Below are positions 19,931 through 29,142 of a stretch of 64,000 nucleotides of DNA, piece by piece (position 1 is the stretch's first letter; every line of letters starts with the position of its first letter). The stretch is from Acinetobacter guerrae (GTDB lineage: Bacteria > Pseudomonadota > Gammaproteobacteria > Pseudomonadales > Moraxellaceae). Under the pieces are notes generated by a model. The model saw nothing but the letters and a program-made list of their open reading frames with translations, was not told the origin of the DNA and did not search any database. The translations under genes and the position numbers were made by a program. The stretch lies in the NCBI RefSeq assembly GCF_009372255.1, contig NZ_LXGN01000007.1:62001-126000 (forward strand), written 5' to 3'.

Positions 19931-19964
19931 TATAAAACGCTGTAAATATTTACAGCGTTTTATA
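19931..19964. terminator. perfect 34-bp palindromic bidirectional terminator
   Basis: Positions 19931-19947 and 19948-19964 are exact reverse complements (TATAAAACGCTGTAAAT and its mirror), giving a stem with a small AT loop and T-rich flanks in both directions. It serves the convergent lipoprotein (plus) and methyltransferase (minus) genes and overlaps the last codon of the methyltransferase. Confidence 0.85.
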
Positions 19965-20618
19965 GAAACTGACATTACGAAACTCTCTAGCTTCATCTAG
20001 ATCAGGCCATGTTGTGGCACTACGTTCATCAATCTTCATATATTTAGGATGACTAAAATTTTTGACTCGGCTATCTGCCACCCATACTTCAGGTGCAAAT
20101 TTTAGAAATTCATCCAGAAAAAAACGATTACATTGGTCATATAAGACATCGGCTGCCAGCAAAACATCGACTTGTTCTGCTCTATATAAATCGTCCAGAT
20201 ACTCAAGTTCAACATGATTTAGCAGCGCATTTTCACGACAGGCATCCAAACTTACTTGGTCGATATCACAGCAAATTACCCTTTTAGCACCTGCCATTTT
20301 AGCTGCAATCGCCACAACCCCAGAACCTGCACCAAAGTCTAAAACAACTTTATCCTTAACATGCTGCGGCTCTGCCAATAACCATTGAGCCATCGCCAAA
20401 CCCGATGCCCAACAAAAAATCCAGTATGGCGTGTCATTCCAGATCCGTCGAATCACTTCATCATCCAAACGATCAGTGGGAAACACTGGCGGAATCAACC
20501 AAAGTGAAATAGGTGTTTCTGGCAATTGTTGTGCCATTAACTCGCAATTAGGAATAACGTCATTTAATGCTTGCAGTAAATGTTCAGGGGCTTGAGTAAA
20601 TTGAAAAGTACAACTCAT
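19950..20618 (-). CDS. class I SAM methyltransferase (ETFB lysine methyltransferase-like)
   Basis: This 222-aa protein has the SAM-binding motif I VLDFGAGSGVVAIAA, motif II with CDID, and post-motif LLAADVLYDQ. The upstream YWIFCWASGLAMAQWLL pattern is characteristic of the METTL20/PrmA-like group that includes electron transfer flavoprotein beta-subunit lysine methyltransferases. The target is therefore plausibly a protein lysine, possibly ETF-beta, but that is by resemblance only. It is transcribed alone, upstream of a convergent lipoprotein gene. Confidence 0.78.
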   Translation of the reverse strand: MSCTFQFTQAPEHLLQALNDVIPNCELMAQQLPETPISLWLIPPVFPTDRLDDEVIRRIWNDTPYWIFCWASGLAMAQWLLAEPQHVKDKVVLDFGAGSGVVAIAAKMAGAKRVICCDIDQVSLDACRENALLNHVELEYLDDLYRAEQVDVLLAADVLYDQCNRFFLDEFLKFAPEVWVADSRVKNFSHPKYMKIDERSATTWPDLDEAREFRNVSFYKTL

Positions 20619-20754
20619 ATTAAGTTCAATAATTTATAATTACTATTTGATACATATCAACATCATCCGCAATTGTTCAAGACCGTAATGGTGCTACTAG
20701 ATTGTCTAAAGCAAACCAAAATCTGAAGAATTTGTCGGATGACACATTAATTTA

Positions 20755-20780
20755 GTTACTTTCCCCGAAAGAAAAGTAAC
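20755..20780. repeat. inverted repeat in folD-methyltransferase gap
   Basis: GTTACTTT (20755-20762) and AAAGTAAC (20773-20780) form an 8-bp stem with a 10-base loop in the 218-bp region between folD and the methyltransferase gene. No strong T-run follows. It could be a weak folD terminator; nothing else is seen in this gap. Confidence 0.4.
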
Positions 20781-20836
20781 CTAATAATTGCTAACATTTG
20801 TACGAAACAATAGGACTCTATGATGAATAAATAAAA

Positions 20837-21685
20837 TTAACCTAAAGCTTTTTCAGCCGCTTCTACTGTTTGACGGATTAAGGTTGTAATGGTCATTGGC
20901 CCAACACCACCTGGTACAGGCGTATAAGCCGATGCAATGTCTTCAATTCCTTGTAATTGGATATCACCTACACCGCCGCCATCACGCGGATGGAAACCCG
21001 CATCGACCACAACTGCGCCTTGTTTAATCCAGTCTTTTTGAATCAACTCTGCTTTACCCACCGCACCCACAATAATATCTGCTTGTTTCACAAATTCTGA
21101 CAAATTTTGAGTCCGTGAATGGCAAATGGTTACCGTCGCATTCGCTTCAAGTAACATCGCAGCCATTGGCTTGCCTAAAATTGCAGAACGTCCCACCACA
21201 ACAGCATGTTTACCTGCAATTTCAATGTTGTTTTCTTTTAGAATCGTCATAATTCCAGCAGGAGTAGCAGAGCCATATGCCGCTTCGCCCATTGCCATAC
21301 GACCATAACCCAAACAGGTTACGCCATCGACATCTTTATTCAAAGAAATCGCATCGAAACAAGCACGTTCGTCTATCTGAGCAGGCACAGGATGTTGCAA
21401 TAAAATTCCATGTACATCTGGATTGGCATTTAATTTTTCAATTTCAGCCAAAAGTTGCTCAGTAGTCGTTTCCTGTGGCAATTCAATTTTAACTGAATCC
21501 ATACCTACACGGCGGCAAGCATTGCCTTTCATACGCACGTAAGTTGCAGATGCACCATCATCTCCCACCAAAATGGTAGCCAAAATTGGGGTACGACCTG
21601 ATTTTGCTTTTAACGCTTCTACGCGTGTCAGCAAGTCAGTTTCAATTTGTTTTGCCAATGCACGACCATCAAGAACCAATGCCAC
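20837..21685 (-). CDS. folD: bifunctional methylenetetrahydrofolate dehydrogenase/cyclohydrolase
   Basis: This 282-aa protein has FolD signatures: [14 protein letters not shown] with the catalytic lysine, [27 protein letters not shown] and the NADP-binding [14 protein letters not shown], ending with [19 protein letters not shown]. It interconverts 5,10-methylene- and 10-formyl-THF. It begins at a GTG codon with GGAG seven bases before it. It is divergent from the tRNA cluster that starts about 150 bp away. Confidence 0.98.
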   Translation of the reverse strand: MALVLDGRALAKQIETDLLTRVEALKAKSGRTPILATILVGDDGASATYVRMKGNACRRVGMDSVKIELPQETTTEQLLAEIEKLNANPDVHGILLQHPVPAQIDERACFDAISLNKDVDGVTCLGYGRMAMGEAAYGSATPAGIMTILKENNIEIAGKHAVVVGRSAILGKPMAAMLLEANATVTICHSRTQNLSEFVKQADIIVGAVGKAELIQKDWIKQGAVVVDAGFHPRDGGGVGDIQLQGIEDIASAYTPVPGGVGPMTITTLIRQTVEAAEKALG

Positions 21686-21793
21686 AGCACATCTCCAAAG
21701 TAGATATGAATTCGATTTTGCAAATGATACATGATAATTGAGCCAATTTTATTTTAGATGTTGTTTTTATGTGCATATTCTCTGAATTCACTA

Positions 21794-21821
21794 TTGTTTT
21801 TTTTCTGAAGCTTGCTAATAT
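21794..21821 (+). promoter_or_regulatory. sigma70 promoter for the tRNA-Cys/tRNA-Leu unit
   Basis: TTGTTT (21794-21799) and TAATAT (21816-21821) are separated by 16 bp and end 17 bp before the first base of tRNA-Cys. The spacing and position fit a tRNA operon promoter. Confidence 0.55.
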
Positions 21822-21838
21822 GTGCATCACCAAATGAT

Positions 21839-21912
21839 GGCGGGGTGGCAGAGTGGTCATGCAGCGGACTGCAACTCCGTGTACGCCGGTTCGATTCCGA
21901 CCTCCGCCTCCA
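21839..21912 (+). tRNA. tRNA-Cys (anticodon GCA)
   Basis: A 74-nt cloverleaf. The acceptor GGCGGGG pairs with CTCCGCC (one G-U), the anticodon loop carries GCA, the T-loop is GGTTCGATTCC, and CCA is encoded. It is followed 11 bp later by tRNA-Leu in one transcript. Confidence 0.96.
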
Positions 21913-21919
21913 AATTTGG

Positions 21920-22010
21920 TCAAGCCCGGGTGGTGAAATAGGTAGACACAGGGGATTTAAAATCCCCCGCCCACAAAGCGTGCCGGTTCGAGTCCGGCCC
22001 CGGGCACCAT
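21920..22010 (+). repeat. 91-bp direct repeat (copy 1; copy 2 at 23664-23754)
   Basis: The tRNA-Leu duplication extends four bases upstream and one base downstream of the tRNA itself, then identity stops. The repeats are 1744 bp apart and enclose the small membrane protein and the glycerate kinase. Confidence 0.9.
21924..22009 (+). tRNA. tRNA-Leu (anticodon TAA), copy 1
   Basis: An 86-nt class II tRNA with a long variable arm. The acceptor GCCCGGG pairs with CCCGGGC, the anticodon loop carries TAA (GGGATTTAAAATCCC), and CCA is encoded. The same sequence recurs at 23668-23753 without any difference. Confidence 0.96.
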
Positions 22011-22043
22011 TTTAAATCACTTAAAATGGTGTCAATAAAGAAT

Positions 22044-22065
22044 CCAGCGCAAGCTGGTTTTTTTT
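22044..22065 (+). terminator. terminator of the tRNA-Cys/Leu unit
   Basis: CCAGC-GCAA-GCTGG hairpin (22044-22057) with a stable GNRA-type tetraloop, followed by eight T residues. Confidence 0.9.
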
Positions 22066-22079
22066 ATGCCTAAAATAAA

Positions 22080-22289
22080 TTAAGACCACCAATATTTGAT
22101 CCACAACCATAATTTTCTAAAACATAGACTCATCATATTGGGTGCAATAAAAGCAGTAGTTGCACAAATTAAGCCTGTAAAAACAATGATCGTAGCCGAA
22201 TCAAATTTCGTGTCCACGTATTTAGACACAAATAAAGCAGCGGCTAGTCCCAGAAGCAAGCCTAATAATCCATAGCATCCAACAAACAC
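22080..22289 (-). CDS. small membrane protein, unknown function; start uncertain
   Basis: A 69-aa frame beginning at a GTG codon with two hydrophobic segments (CYGLLGLLLGLAAALFV and ATIIVFTGLICATTAFI) and a charged, Trp-rich tail. No ribosome-binding site precedes the GTG. The same frame stays open upstream to a stop just before 22343, adding a plausible cytoplasmic N-terminus (DHKKRIKIARWTTIDRL) that would begin at a CTG codon at 22343. Either the protein starts at a rare codon or its ATG has been lost. No family recognised. Confidence 0.45.
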   Translation of the reverse strand: MFVGCYGLLGLLLGLAAALFVSKYVDTKFDSATIIVFTGLICATTAFIAPNMMSLCFRKLWLWIKYWWS

Positions 22290-22432
22290 TAAACGATCAA
22301 TAGTTGTCCACCGTGCAATTTTTATTCTCTTTTTATGATCCAGTTAAAACATTTCGTATTATGTCAAAGCAATGCTATCTTGCAGATAAGCATATTTTTT
22401 CCATGAATTTACCCTAAAAGTAAGCAGCCCCT

Positions 22433-23575
22433 ATGCCTAAAATTTTCGTTCTTGCCCCAGACTCATTTAAAGAAAGTATGACTGCAATAGAAGCCTGTCA
22501 GGCGATGCAAATCGGGCTGCAAAAAATATTTACTGATAGCCAATTTATTTTATGCCCAATGGCAGATGGTGGTGAAGGCACTGTAGATGCATTAATTAAC
22601 GCCACAGATGGCAAAAAAGTCGATCTTGAGGTTATGGGGCCACTCCCCTCTCAAAAAGTTAAAACGTATTTCGGTCTGATTGATAACAACCAAACTGCTG
22701 TTATTGAAATGGCTAAAGCCAATGGCATTCACCTTTTGACTGGTGAACAACGCAATCCATTGTATACATCTACATTTGGTACAGGTCAAATGATCCGTGC
22801 AGCACTAGATCATCATGTTAAAAAGATTATTATTGGTTTGGGCGGCAGTGTTACCAATGATGCAGGTATGGGCATGGCAACGGCCTTAGGTGTGAAATTT
22901 TTAGATCAAAATAAACAACCCGTTAAGTTAGGTGGAGGTTATCTCAATGAAATTCACTTCATAGATATTTCTGAAATAGATCAACGACTGGATGACGTTG
23001 AAATTATCATTGCCAGCGACGTGAACAACCCCTTATTGGGACCAAATGGTGCAACTCATGTATTTGGACCGCAAAAAGGCGCTAATCCTGAAATGGTGCA
23101 ATTGCTTGAAGCTAATATTAATCATTTTGCAAATTTACTTAAACAACAGTTGAAAATTAATATTCAACATATAGCAGGTGCAGGTGCCGCAGGTGGTTTA
23201 GCTGCTGGTCTATTAGCTTTTACCCATGCAAAAATTCAGTCTGGAGTAGATACCGTTATTGAAAGCATTGGTTTGCACCAAGCAATTCAACAGGCAGATT
23301 ATGTTTTTACAGGCGAAGGGGGTATTGATTTTCAGACCAAATTTGGAAAAACACCTATTGGGGTTGCACGTGTTGCACAAAAATTAAATAAGCCTGTTTT
23401 TGTTTGTGCAGGTTATATCGGAGAAGGAATTGATACACTGTATCAGGAAGGCATAACCGCAGTTTTTGGAATATTAGATCGAAGTTGTGATCTTGAAACT
23501 GCCTTACAAAATGGTGCTAAAAATTTAACACGAAGCTGTGAAAATATTGCACGTCTGATTCATCAAATACAATAA
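22433..23575 (+). CDS. glycerate kinase
   Basis: This 380-aa protein is a type I (GarK/GlxK) glycerate kinase: APDSFKESMTAIEAC near the N-terminus, CPMADGGEGTVDAL, GLGGSVTNDAGMGMATALG, and GEGGIDFQTKFGKTPIGVA near the C-terminus. It phosphorylates D-glycerate with ATP, giving 2- or 3-phosphoglycerate. No glyoxylate carboligase or tartronate semialdehyde reductase is adjacent. It sits between two identical tRNA-Leu genes. No clear Shine-Dalgarno sequence is visible before the ATG. Confidence 0.93.
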   Translation: MPKIFVLAPDSFKESMTAIEACQAMQIGLQKIFTDSQFILCPMADGGEGTVDALINATDGKKVDLEVMGPLPSQKVKTYFGLIDNNQTAVIEMAKANGIHLLTGEQRNPLYTSTFGTGQMIRAALDHHVKKIIIGLGGSVTNDAGMGMATALGVKFLDQNKQPVKLGGGYLNEIHFIDISEIDQRLDDVEIIIASDVNNPLLGPNGATHVFGPQKGANPEMVQLLEANINHFANLLKQQLKINIQHIAGAGAAGGLAAGLLAFTHAKIQSGVDTVIESIGLHQAIQQADYVFTGEGGIDFQTKFGKTPIGVARVAQKLNKPVFVCAGYIGEGIDTLYQEGITAVFGILDRSCDLETALQNGAKNLTRSCENIARLIHQIQ

Positions 23576-23667
23576 TTGAGTAAAATCGAAGTAGTTGTTT
23601 GAAAAAACTACAAATAATATAGGATATTCTTGCCAATACAAGTTTGTTCCACTATTATTGCCCTCAA

Positions 23668-23753
23668 GCCCGGGTGGTGAAATAGGTAGACACAGGGGAT
23701 TTAAAATCCCCCGCCCACAAAGCGTGCCGGTTCGAGTCCGGCCCCGGGCACCA
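23668..23753 (+). tRNA. tRNA-Leu (anticodon TAA), copy 2
   Basis: 86 nt, identical base for base to the copy at 21924-22009, with encoded CCA. It is a lone tRNA here; upstream lies the end of the glycerate kinase gene. Confidence 0.96.
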
Positions 23754-23787
23754 TCTTTTATGTTGATAACCGTGACAAATTAAAGCT

Positions 23788-23809
23788 CCAGCATTATGCT
23801 GGTTTTTTT
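23788..23809 (+). terminator. terminator of tRNA-Leu copy 2
   Basis: CCAGCA-TTA-TGCTGG (23788-23802) followed by seven T residues. It resembles, but is not identical to, the terminator after copy 1. Confidence 0.88.
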
Positions 23810-23831
23810 ATGCTTCAAATTTGAGAACACA

Positions 23832-24200
23832 ATGAAAAAGAAACGAATCTTTTCTCTATTTTGCTTATTAAGTTTTTTAAACGTCTCAACCGCTTCTGCG
23901 CAAGATCTTTTTATGGGAACTATTATTCAAAAAGATCAAGACTTTTATCTGAAGCGTTGTGATCTTGGAGCAAAGGAGTATTTAATTGAAAGTCAAAACT
24001 CAGAAATTTTCGTACAACTCAAACAATTTCAACAAAGCTATCCCACTTACTGGTTAAGTGTGTTGGCAAAGGTGGATTTTTCCGATAATCAAGTCTTAAA
24101 ACTGAATGTTGATCAGATTATTGATATTCATCCACATCGAAGTTGCCATCTCAGCGATGCTCTAGATCATTTAACTAATTTGGATACTACAGATAACTAA
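23832..24200 (+). CDS. secreted protein of unknown function
   Basis: The protein is 122 aa from the ATG at 23832, which directly opens a Sec signal peptide (MKKKRIFSLFCLLSFLNVST, then ASA before QD). The upstream in-frame start at 23796 lies inside the tRNA terminator and is unlikely. The mature part is about 98 aa with two cysteines (KRCDLG and HRSCHLSD). It is probably periplasmic. No family recognised. Confidence 0.65.
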   Translation: MKKKRIFSLFCLLSFLNVSTASAQDLFMGTIIQKDQDFYLKRCDLGAKEYLIESQNSEIFVQLKQFQQSYPTYWLSVLAKVDFSDNQVLKLNVDQIIDIHPHRSCHLSDALDHLTNLDTTDN

Positions 24201-24222
24201 AGAGCCAAGTCCTCAAAAAATT

Positions 24223-24537
24223 TTACCATTCCCGAATAACCACTAGCTCTTCCATATCAATATCCAGATAACCTGCATCTTGCACCACCATCATCATGGC
24301 TTCAGCAATATAATCAGTTGCAGTGTCATCCAAACTCGAATCAAGATCTTCAAATTCGGCCTTCATCTCGTTAATTTTTGACAAAGTCAAATGAGCTAAA
24401 TGATAAATTTCTGATTCAGTTTTAGTAGAACCAATAATCTTTTTTGAAAAATCAATGATATATTGCTTAATTTCAGCGACTAAAATTTGCGGATAATAGC
24501 CATCATCAAACATAGGGAGAAGAAGATCGTTCAACAT
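24223..24537 (-). CDS. DUF5713-like small acidic protein
   Basis: This 104-aa acidic helical protein contains FDDGYYPQILVAEIKQYIID and a C-terminal DYIAEAMMMVVQDAGY, which resembles the DUF5713 family by pattern. The function of that family is unknown. It has no signal peptide, so it is cytoplasmic. The gene is convergent with the preceding secreted-protein gene, and I see no operon partner. Confidence 0.6.
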   Translation of the reverse strand: MLNDLLLPMFDDGYYPQILVAEIKQYIIDFSKKIIGSTKTESEIYHLAHLTLSKINEMKAEFEDLDSSLDDTATDYIAEAMMMVVQDAGYLDIDMEELVVIREW

Positions 24538-24608
24538 GAATAAATACTTAACAACATTAAAATTCCGAGCTGCTTATAACATATTTAAAAACTAAATTCG
24601 ACTAGTTG

Positions 24609-24791
24609 CTAATAAAAGACATCCAGACTAAGCTGATATTCCTTATAAATAAGCCAAGCTGCTGCAAGTAATAATATTGCGATAAAGACAAATAGTTTGT
24701 CAGAATAACAAATCGCAAAAATTAAAAAAAATATATCTAAAATAATAGAAATAACAAAAATCGCAAAAGTAACGGGATGAAGTTGCATCAT
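24609..24791 (-). CDS. small two-helix membrane protein
   Basis: About 60 aa from the ATG at 24791 (MMQLHPVTF...); a TTG at 24806 is an alternative. Nearly all of it is two hydrophobic segments (FAIFVISIILDIFFLIFAI and LFVFIAILLLAAAWLIY) with a short tail. No ribosome-binding site or family recognised, so it might not be expressed. Confidence 0.4.
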   Translation of the reverse strand: MMQLHPVTFAIFVISIILDIFFLIFAICYSDKLFVFIAILLLAAAWLIYKEYQLSLDVFY

Positions 24792-24921
24792 AAAAATACT
24801 AATCAAATCACAAGTTGATTAATAAATTAACATATGCCAAATTTTCAACCTTATCCTCAAACACGCAAAACTTCATCATCTTAAACAATTGGCTTCTTTA
24901 AAATGAGTTAAATAAAATAGT

Positions 24922-25773
24922 TTATATTTTGAGCATTGCCTGCCAAATTCGAATCGCATCCACGGTTGCCTTTACATCATGTGCGCGGACAATAGACGCG
25001 CCCTGCTGAATACTCAGCAAATGGGCAGTTACACTTCCAACTGCTCGCTGCTGTGCATTAGCCCCACCCAATACTTCACCAATAAAACGTTTACGTGATA
25101 ATGCTGATAAAATCGGATAACCCAAATCACTAAGCTTCCAAAATTCTTGCAGTAACTTTAGGTTTTGTTGTGCATTTTTTGCAAATCCAAACCCAGGATC
25201 AATGAGAATATTTTCAGATTTTACGCCCGCCAGTAAAGCGTCATTAATTCTATCTTGCAACTCATGTATTACATCAGATGTAACATCCCTATACTGATCC
25301 AAATGGTTCATCGTAGTTGGTTCACCACGCATGTGCATTATAATCACTGGAATATCCAGTTCTTTAGCAGTTTCCAAAGCTTTAGGACGAGTCAATGCTC
25401 TCACATCATTCCAGATATGTGCCCCCGCCTCCACCGCTGCTTTTATCACTTGAGGTTGACTAGTATCAATCGAAAGAATGATATTTTCTTTAGCCAATAA
25501 CTCAACTACAGGCAGAACCCGTTTAATTTCTTCTTCAACATCAACAGATGAAGCACCCGGACGCGTAGACTCTCCACCAATATCAATAATGGAAGCCCCA
25601 TCTATAATCATTTGCATTGCATGGGCATAAGCTTGTTGTTTTTGATTATGTTGACCGCCATCACTAAATGAATCAGGAGTAACATTTAAAATGCCCATCA
25701 CTTGCGGTTGTGATAAATCAAGCTGGTGCTGACCACACTTGAGTTGTCGCTGAGGCAAAGACATTAAACGCAT
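24922..25773 (-). CDS. folP: dihydropteroate synthase
   Basis: This 283-aa enzyme has the DHPS signatures MGILNVTPDSFSDGG (near residue 26), DGASIIDIGGESTRPGA, the SIDTSQPQVIKAA strand and the LIDPGFGFAKN substrate loop. It joins p-aminobenzoate to the pterin pyrophosphate in folate synthesis and is the target of sulfonamides. GGAG lies seven bases before the ATG at 25773. It lies downstream of ftsH on the same strand, but a strong terminator separates the two. Confidence 0.98.
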   Translation of the reverse strand: MRLMSLPQRQLKCGQHQLDLSQPQVMGILNVTPDSFSDGGQHNQKQQAYAHAMQMIIDGASIIDIGGESTRPGASSVDVEEEIKRVLPVVELLAKENIILSIDTSQPQVIKAAVEAGAHIWNDVRALTRPKALETAKELDIPVIIMHMRGEPTTMNHLDQYRDVTSDVIHELQDRINDALLAGVKSENILIDPGFGFAKNAQQNLKLLQEFWKLSDLGYPILSALSRKRFIGEVLGGANAQQRAVGSVTAHLLSIQQGASIVRAHDVKATVDAIRIWQAMLKI

Positions 25774-25866
25774 TTTGTGACTCCTATTCGTGTGACGTAT
25801 TTTATCAGTACGAATCCAAATTTTGGCTGATTTAATTTCACATTCAGTTAAATAATATTCAAATAA

Positions 25867-25890
25867 AAAAGAGCTGCCGAAGCAGCTCTT
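25867..25890 (-). terminator. UUCG-loop terminator of ftsH
   Basis: AAGAGCTGC (25869-25877) and GCAGCTCTT (25882-25890) form a perfect 9-bp stem; on the minus strand the loop is TTCG and a T-rich run follows. It lies between ftsH and folP. Confidence 0.9.
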
Positions 25891-25905
25891 ATATTAGATA
25901 GACCA

Positions 25906-27801
25906 TTAACCCATTGATGGTAATGGCGGTGGTGTCGATGGACCACTACTTGGCGGATCTAAATTGACCACAGGATTTTCAGCCACATAAACTTTTGGTG
26001 GACGTGGTTCACGGCCTTCCATAATGTCACGTACCTGCTCACGATCAATTGTTTCCCAATCAAGCAGTGCCTTCACCATCACATGGGCTTTGTCCTTGTT
26101 ATTTTCAAGGATGTCCCAAGCAACTTTATACTGTTCATCCAGAATACGACGCACTTCCTGATCAACTTGTTGCTGCGTTGCTTCTGAAATGGTACGACTT
26201 CCCACATTTCCAAAGAAACCATTTTGGTTTTCGTCTTCATAAACCATTACACCCAGTTTATCCGACATTCCATATTTGGTGACCATTGCACGCGCCATTT
26301 TGGTTGCACGTTCAAAGTCATTAGAAGCACCCGTTGATTGCTGATTGATAAAAATCTCTTCAGCAATACGACCACCAAATAAAATCGAAATTTCATTGAG
26401 CATTTTGTCTTTATAGTGACTAATCTGGTCTTGTTCAGGTAGCTGCCAAGTCACACCCAACGCCCAACCACGTGGCATGATCGTAACCTTATGCACAGGA
26501 TCTGTACCTGGTAGCATTTCAGCAACAATCGCATGCCCAGATTCATGGTAAGCCGTCGCACGACGTTCTTCTTCACGAAGAATCATGGATTTACGCTCAG
26601 GCCCCATGTAGATCTTGTCTTTGGCATCTTCAAAATCATGCATATCCACCGTATTTTTATTACGACGGGCTGCAAATAAAGCTGCCTCATTTACAAGGTT
26701 TGCCAACTGTGCACCAGAGAATCCTGGTGTACCACGTGCCAATACTTTTAGATCTACACCTGTTACCGAAGGAAGTTTCTTCAAATGAACATTCAGGATT
26801 TGCTCACGACCATTAATATCAGGCAAACCGACCATTACTTGTCGATCAAAACGACCTGGACGTAGTAGTGCTTTATCCAATACATCAGCACGGTTGGTTG
26901 CAGCAATGACGATCACACCTTCATTACCTTCAAAACCATCCATCTCAACCAACATCTGGTTCAAAGTCTGTTCACGCTCATCATGTCCACCACCTGTACC
27001 TGAACCACGATGACGACCGACCGCATCGATCTCATCAATAAAGATGATACAAGGTGCATGGCGTTTCGCTTGTTCAAACATGTCACGAACGCGGGACGCA
27101 CCCACCCCCACAAACATTTCAACAAAGTCAGAACCCGAGATACTAAAGAATGGAACTTTGGCTTCACCCGCAATTGCTTTAGCTAATAAAGTCTTACCTG
27201 TACCAGGTGGACCCACCATCAACACGCCACGAGGAATGGTTGCACCCAAACGCTTAAACTTGGCTGGATCTTTTAAGAAATCGACAATTTCGACGACTTC
27301 CTGCTTCGCTTCATCACAACCTGCAACATCTTTAAACGTCACTTTGATCTGGTCTTCTGAAAGCATTTTAGCCTTAGACTTACCAAAACTCATTGGTCCG
27401 TTCTTGCCACCAGCTCCCCCACCCATATTTCGCATAAAGAACATGAATAACAAAATGATGAGAAGTACAGGGAAACTAGCAATGAGAAGTTGCATCAACA
27501 AGCCTTGACGCTGAGGTGCTGTTCCTTCAACCACAACGTTATTTTTGTTCAGGCTTGGTAAAAGCTCGGTGTCTTCAACCTGCGGGCGTACTGTCTCAAA
27601 ATGAGAGCCGTTGGTTTTTTCACCACTAATATTTAAACCATCAATAGTGACTTGCTTAATTTGACCAGCATTCACCGCAGTAACGAATTCTGAATAATTC
27701 ATCGCTGATGGCTTATTGCGGTCACTGATGTTACTGAAAATCAAAATCAGAACACCAAGTATTATTAGCCACAATACGGCATTCTTGAAGAGATCGCTCA
27801 A
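25906..27801 (-). CDS. ftsH: ATP-dependent zinc metalloprotease FtsH
   Basis: This 631-aa protein has two N-terminal membrane helices (residues 8-23 and 102-123) around a periplasmic domain, an AAA domain with Walker A GPPGTGKT (197-204) and Walker [10 protein letters not shown], and the zinc protease motif HESGH (419-423). It degrades membrane proteins and regulatory proteins such as LpxC and sigma32 in E. coli. The start is a TTG; no in-frame ATG lies upstream. It follows rlmE on the same strand, the conserved gammaproteobacterial rlmE-ftsH-folP order. Confidence 0.98.
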   Translation of the reverse strand: MSDLFKNAVLWLIILGVLILIFSNISDRNKPSAMNYSEFVTAVNAGQIKQVTIDGLNISGEKTNGSHFETVRPQVEDTELLPSLNKNNVVVEGTAPQRQGLLMQLLIASFPVLLIILLFMFFMRNMGGGAGGKNGPMSFGKSKAKMLSEDQIKVTFKDVAGCDEAKQEVVEIVDFLKDPAKFKRLGATIPRGVLMVGPPGTGKTLLAKAIAGEAKVPFFSISGSDFVEMFVGVGASRVRDMFEQAKRHAPCIIFIDEIDAVGRHRGSGTGGGHDEREQTLNQMLVEMDGFEGNEGVIVIAATNRADVLDKALLRPGRFDRQVMVGLPDINGREQILNVHLKKLPSVTGVDLKVLARGTPGFSGAQLANLVNEAALFAARRNKNTVDMHDFEDAKDKIYMGPERKSMILREEERRATAYHESGHAIVAEMLPGTDPVHKVTIMPRGWALGVTWQLPEQDQISHYKDKMLNEISILFGGRIAEEIFINQQSTGASNDFERATKMARAMVTKYGMSDKLGVMVYEDENQNGFFGNVGSRTISEATQQQVDQEVRRILDEQYKVAWDILENNKDKAHVMVKALLDWETIDREQVRDIMEGREPRPPKVYVAENPVVNLDPPSSGPSTPPPLPSMG

Positions 27802-27935
27802 AGCTTTATTCCCATTATCAATCTAATTTGATCATGCCCATTACGGGGTAGACCCTAGTAAACAGCAAGTCTAGTGCTTGCTACAAGTTGAAATTGTACA
27901 AAATGCACAATTTTTCTCGACTTGGCAAGTAAACT

Positions 27936-28586
27936 TTATCGCATTGCCTTTTTGCGCCCCTGCCCGATCAAAAAAACTTCTTTTGAACGTGCACGAGAAG
28001 CTTCTGGTTTTACAGTTTTCAACACATCAAAACTATCGACAACTTGCTTTCGAAACTCATCGAAACCAGCACCCTGAAACACTTTTACCACAAATTGTCC
28101 ATTGGGGCCGAGAACTTTTTGGGCGAAATCAAGAGCCAGTTCACATAAGTATATCTGACGGGGTTGATCTACAGCCCTATTACCTGATGTATTGGGGGCC
28201 ATATCTGAAATTACAATGTCTACAGTACGTCCATTTAAAATATTTAACAATTTTTCGAAGACTTCTTCTTCGCGAAAGTCACCTTGTAAAAAAGTAACGT
28301 CAGGAAGTGCATCCATTGGTAAGATATCGGATGCGATTACAAGCCCTTTACTTCCAACCAATTTCCCTGCAATCTGGGACCAACTCCCTGGTGCTGCGCC
28401 TAAATCGACCACCGTCATACCTGGTCTAATCAGTTTATATTTTTCCTGAATTTCAAGAAGTTTATAAGCTGCACGCGCACGGTAACCTTCCTTTTGTGCT
28501 TTTTTGACAAAAGGATCATCAAGGTGTTCCCTCATCCACGCACGACTGCTCTTAGATAACTTCTGATTGGTAATGCGTGTTGCCAT
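27936..28586 (-). CDS. rlmE: 23S rRNA 2'-O-ribose methyltransferase E
   Basis: This 216-aa protein matches RlmE/FtsJ/RrmJ: SAM motif [13 protein letters not shown], the catalytic tetrad region with K in [13 protein letters not shown] in ISDMAPN, K in VVKVFQG and a C-terminal E. It methylates U2552 in the A-loop of 23S rRNA and is heat-shock linked in E. coli. It lies upstream of ftsH, divergent from the yhbY-like gene. Confidence 0.96.
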   Translation of the reverse strand: MATRITNQKLSKSSRAWMREHLDDPFVKKAQKEGYRARAAYKLLEIQEKYKLIRPGMTVVDLGAAPGSWSQIAGKLVGSKGLVIASDILPMDALPDVTFLQGDFREEEVFEKLLNILNGRTVDIVISDMAPNTSGNRAVDQPRQIYLCELALDFAQKVLGPNGQFVVKVFQGAGFDEFRKQVVDSFDVLKTVKPEASRARSKEVFLIGQGRKKAMR

Positions 28587-28805
28587 AACTCACTAAATAT
28601 TAAAAAACTTCTGGATTATGATTGTACGTGAAAAATACAGGCTTTGCAGTATGCATATGTATCCAGAATAACCACTTTCGTCATCTTTTTTCCAATGATC
28701 ATCATCGAATATTTCGTATATTTATGCGTATTGGCTGCATGCTGAATCTATCTTAGATACGGGATGCAAGTTATACTAGGTCGTTTTTACATTCAGGTAG
28801 TTTTC

Positions 28806-29129
28806 ATGGCGGCTTTATCTATCCAAGAGCGCAAACGTTTACGTCAGATCGGACATGCGCTAAATCCTGTGGTCATGATCGGTGGGCAAGGTTTAACTGA
28901 AAACGTGATCGAAGAAACCAACCGCGCTTTAAACGACCATGAACTGATTAAAGTAAAAGTTGCAGGTGAAGATCGCGAAGTTCGTGCACAAGTCATTGAT
29001 GAGCTTGCTCAAGCCACAGGTGCAGAAGCAGTTCAGAAAATTGGCAAGATCGTATTACTCTACAAAAAAGCACCGAAACAAAATCCGAATTTATCCAATC
29101 TTGTTCGTCACGCACATTTAGCCAAATAA
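28806..29129 (+). CDS. yhbY: YhbY-type CRM-domain RNA-binding protein
   Basis: The protein is 107 aa from the ATG at 28806 (MAALSIQERKRLRQIGHALNP); the longer reading from 28764 adds an unconserved stretch. It is a single CRM domain with the GxxG-like VVMIGGQGLTENV loop and the EDREVRAQVIDELAQATGAEAVQKIGK core. E. coli YhbY binds 50S precursors and helps ribosome assembly. Its position divergent from rlmE and ftsH is also seen in E. coli. Confidence 0.92.
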   Translation: MAALSIQERKRLRQIGHALNPVVMIGGQGLTENVIEETNRALNDHELIKVKVAGEDREVRAQVIDELAQATGAEAVQKIGKIVLLYKKAPKQNPNLSNLVRHAHLAK

Positions 29130-29142
29130 ATCGATTTTAATT

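Noticed and set aside
19931..19964. Perfect 34-bp palindrome considered as an operator
   Set aside because: It lies between two convergent gene ends and has T-rich flanks in both directions, so a bidirectional terminator explains it.
21924..23753. Duplicated tRNA-Leu as attachment sites of an integrated element
   Set aside because: No integrase, excisionase or phage genes lie between; the repeat spans whole tRNA genes rather than a 3' fragment, so tandem duplication fits better.
23595..23783. 62-codon frame running through tRNA-Leu copy 2
   Set aside because: Most of it is the tRNA sequence read as codons; the matching frame at 21812-22015 has the same artefact.
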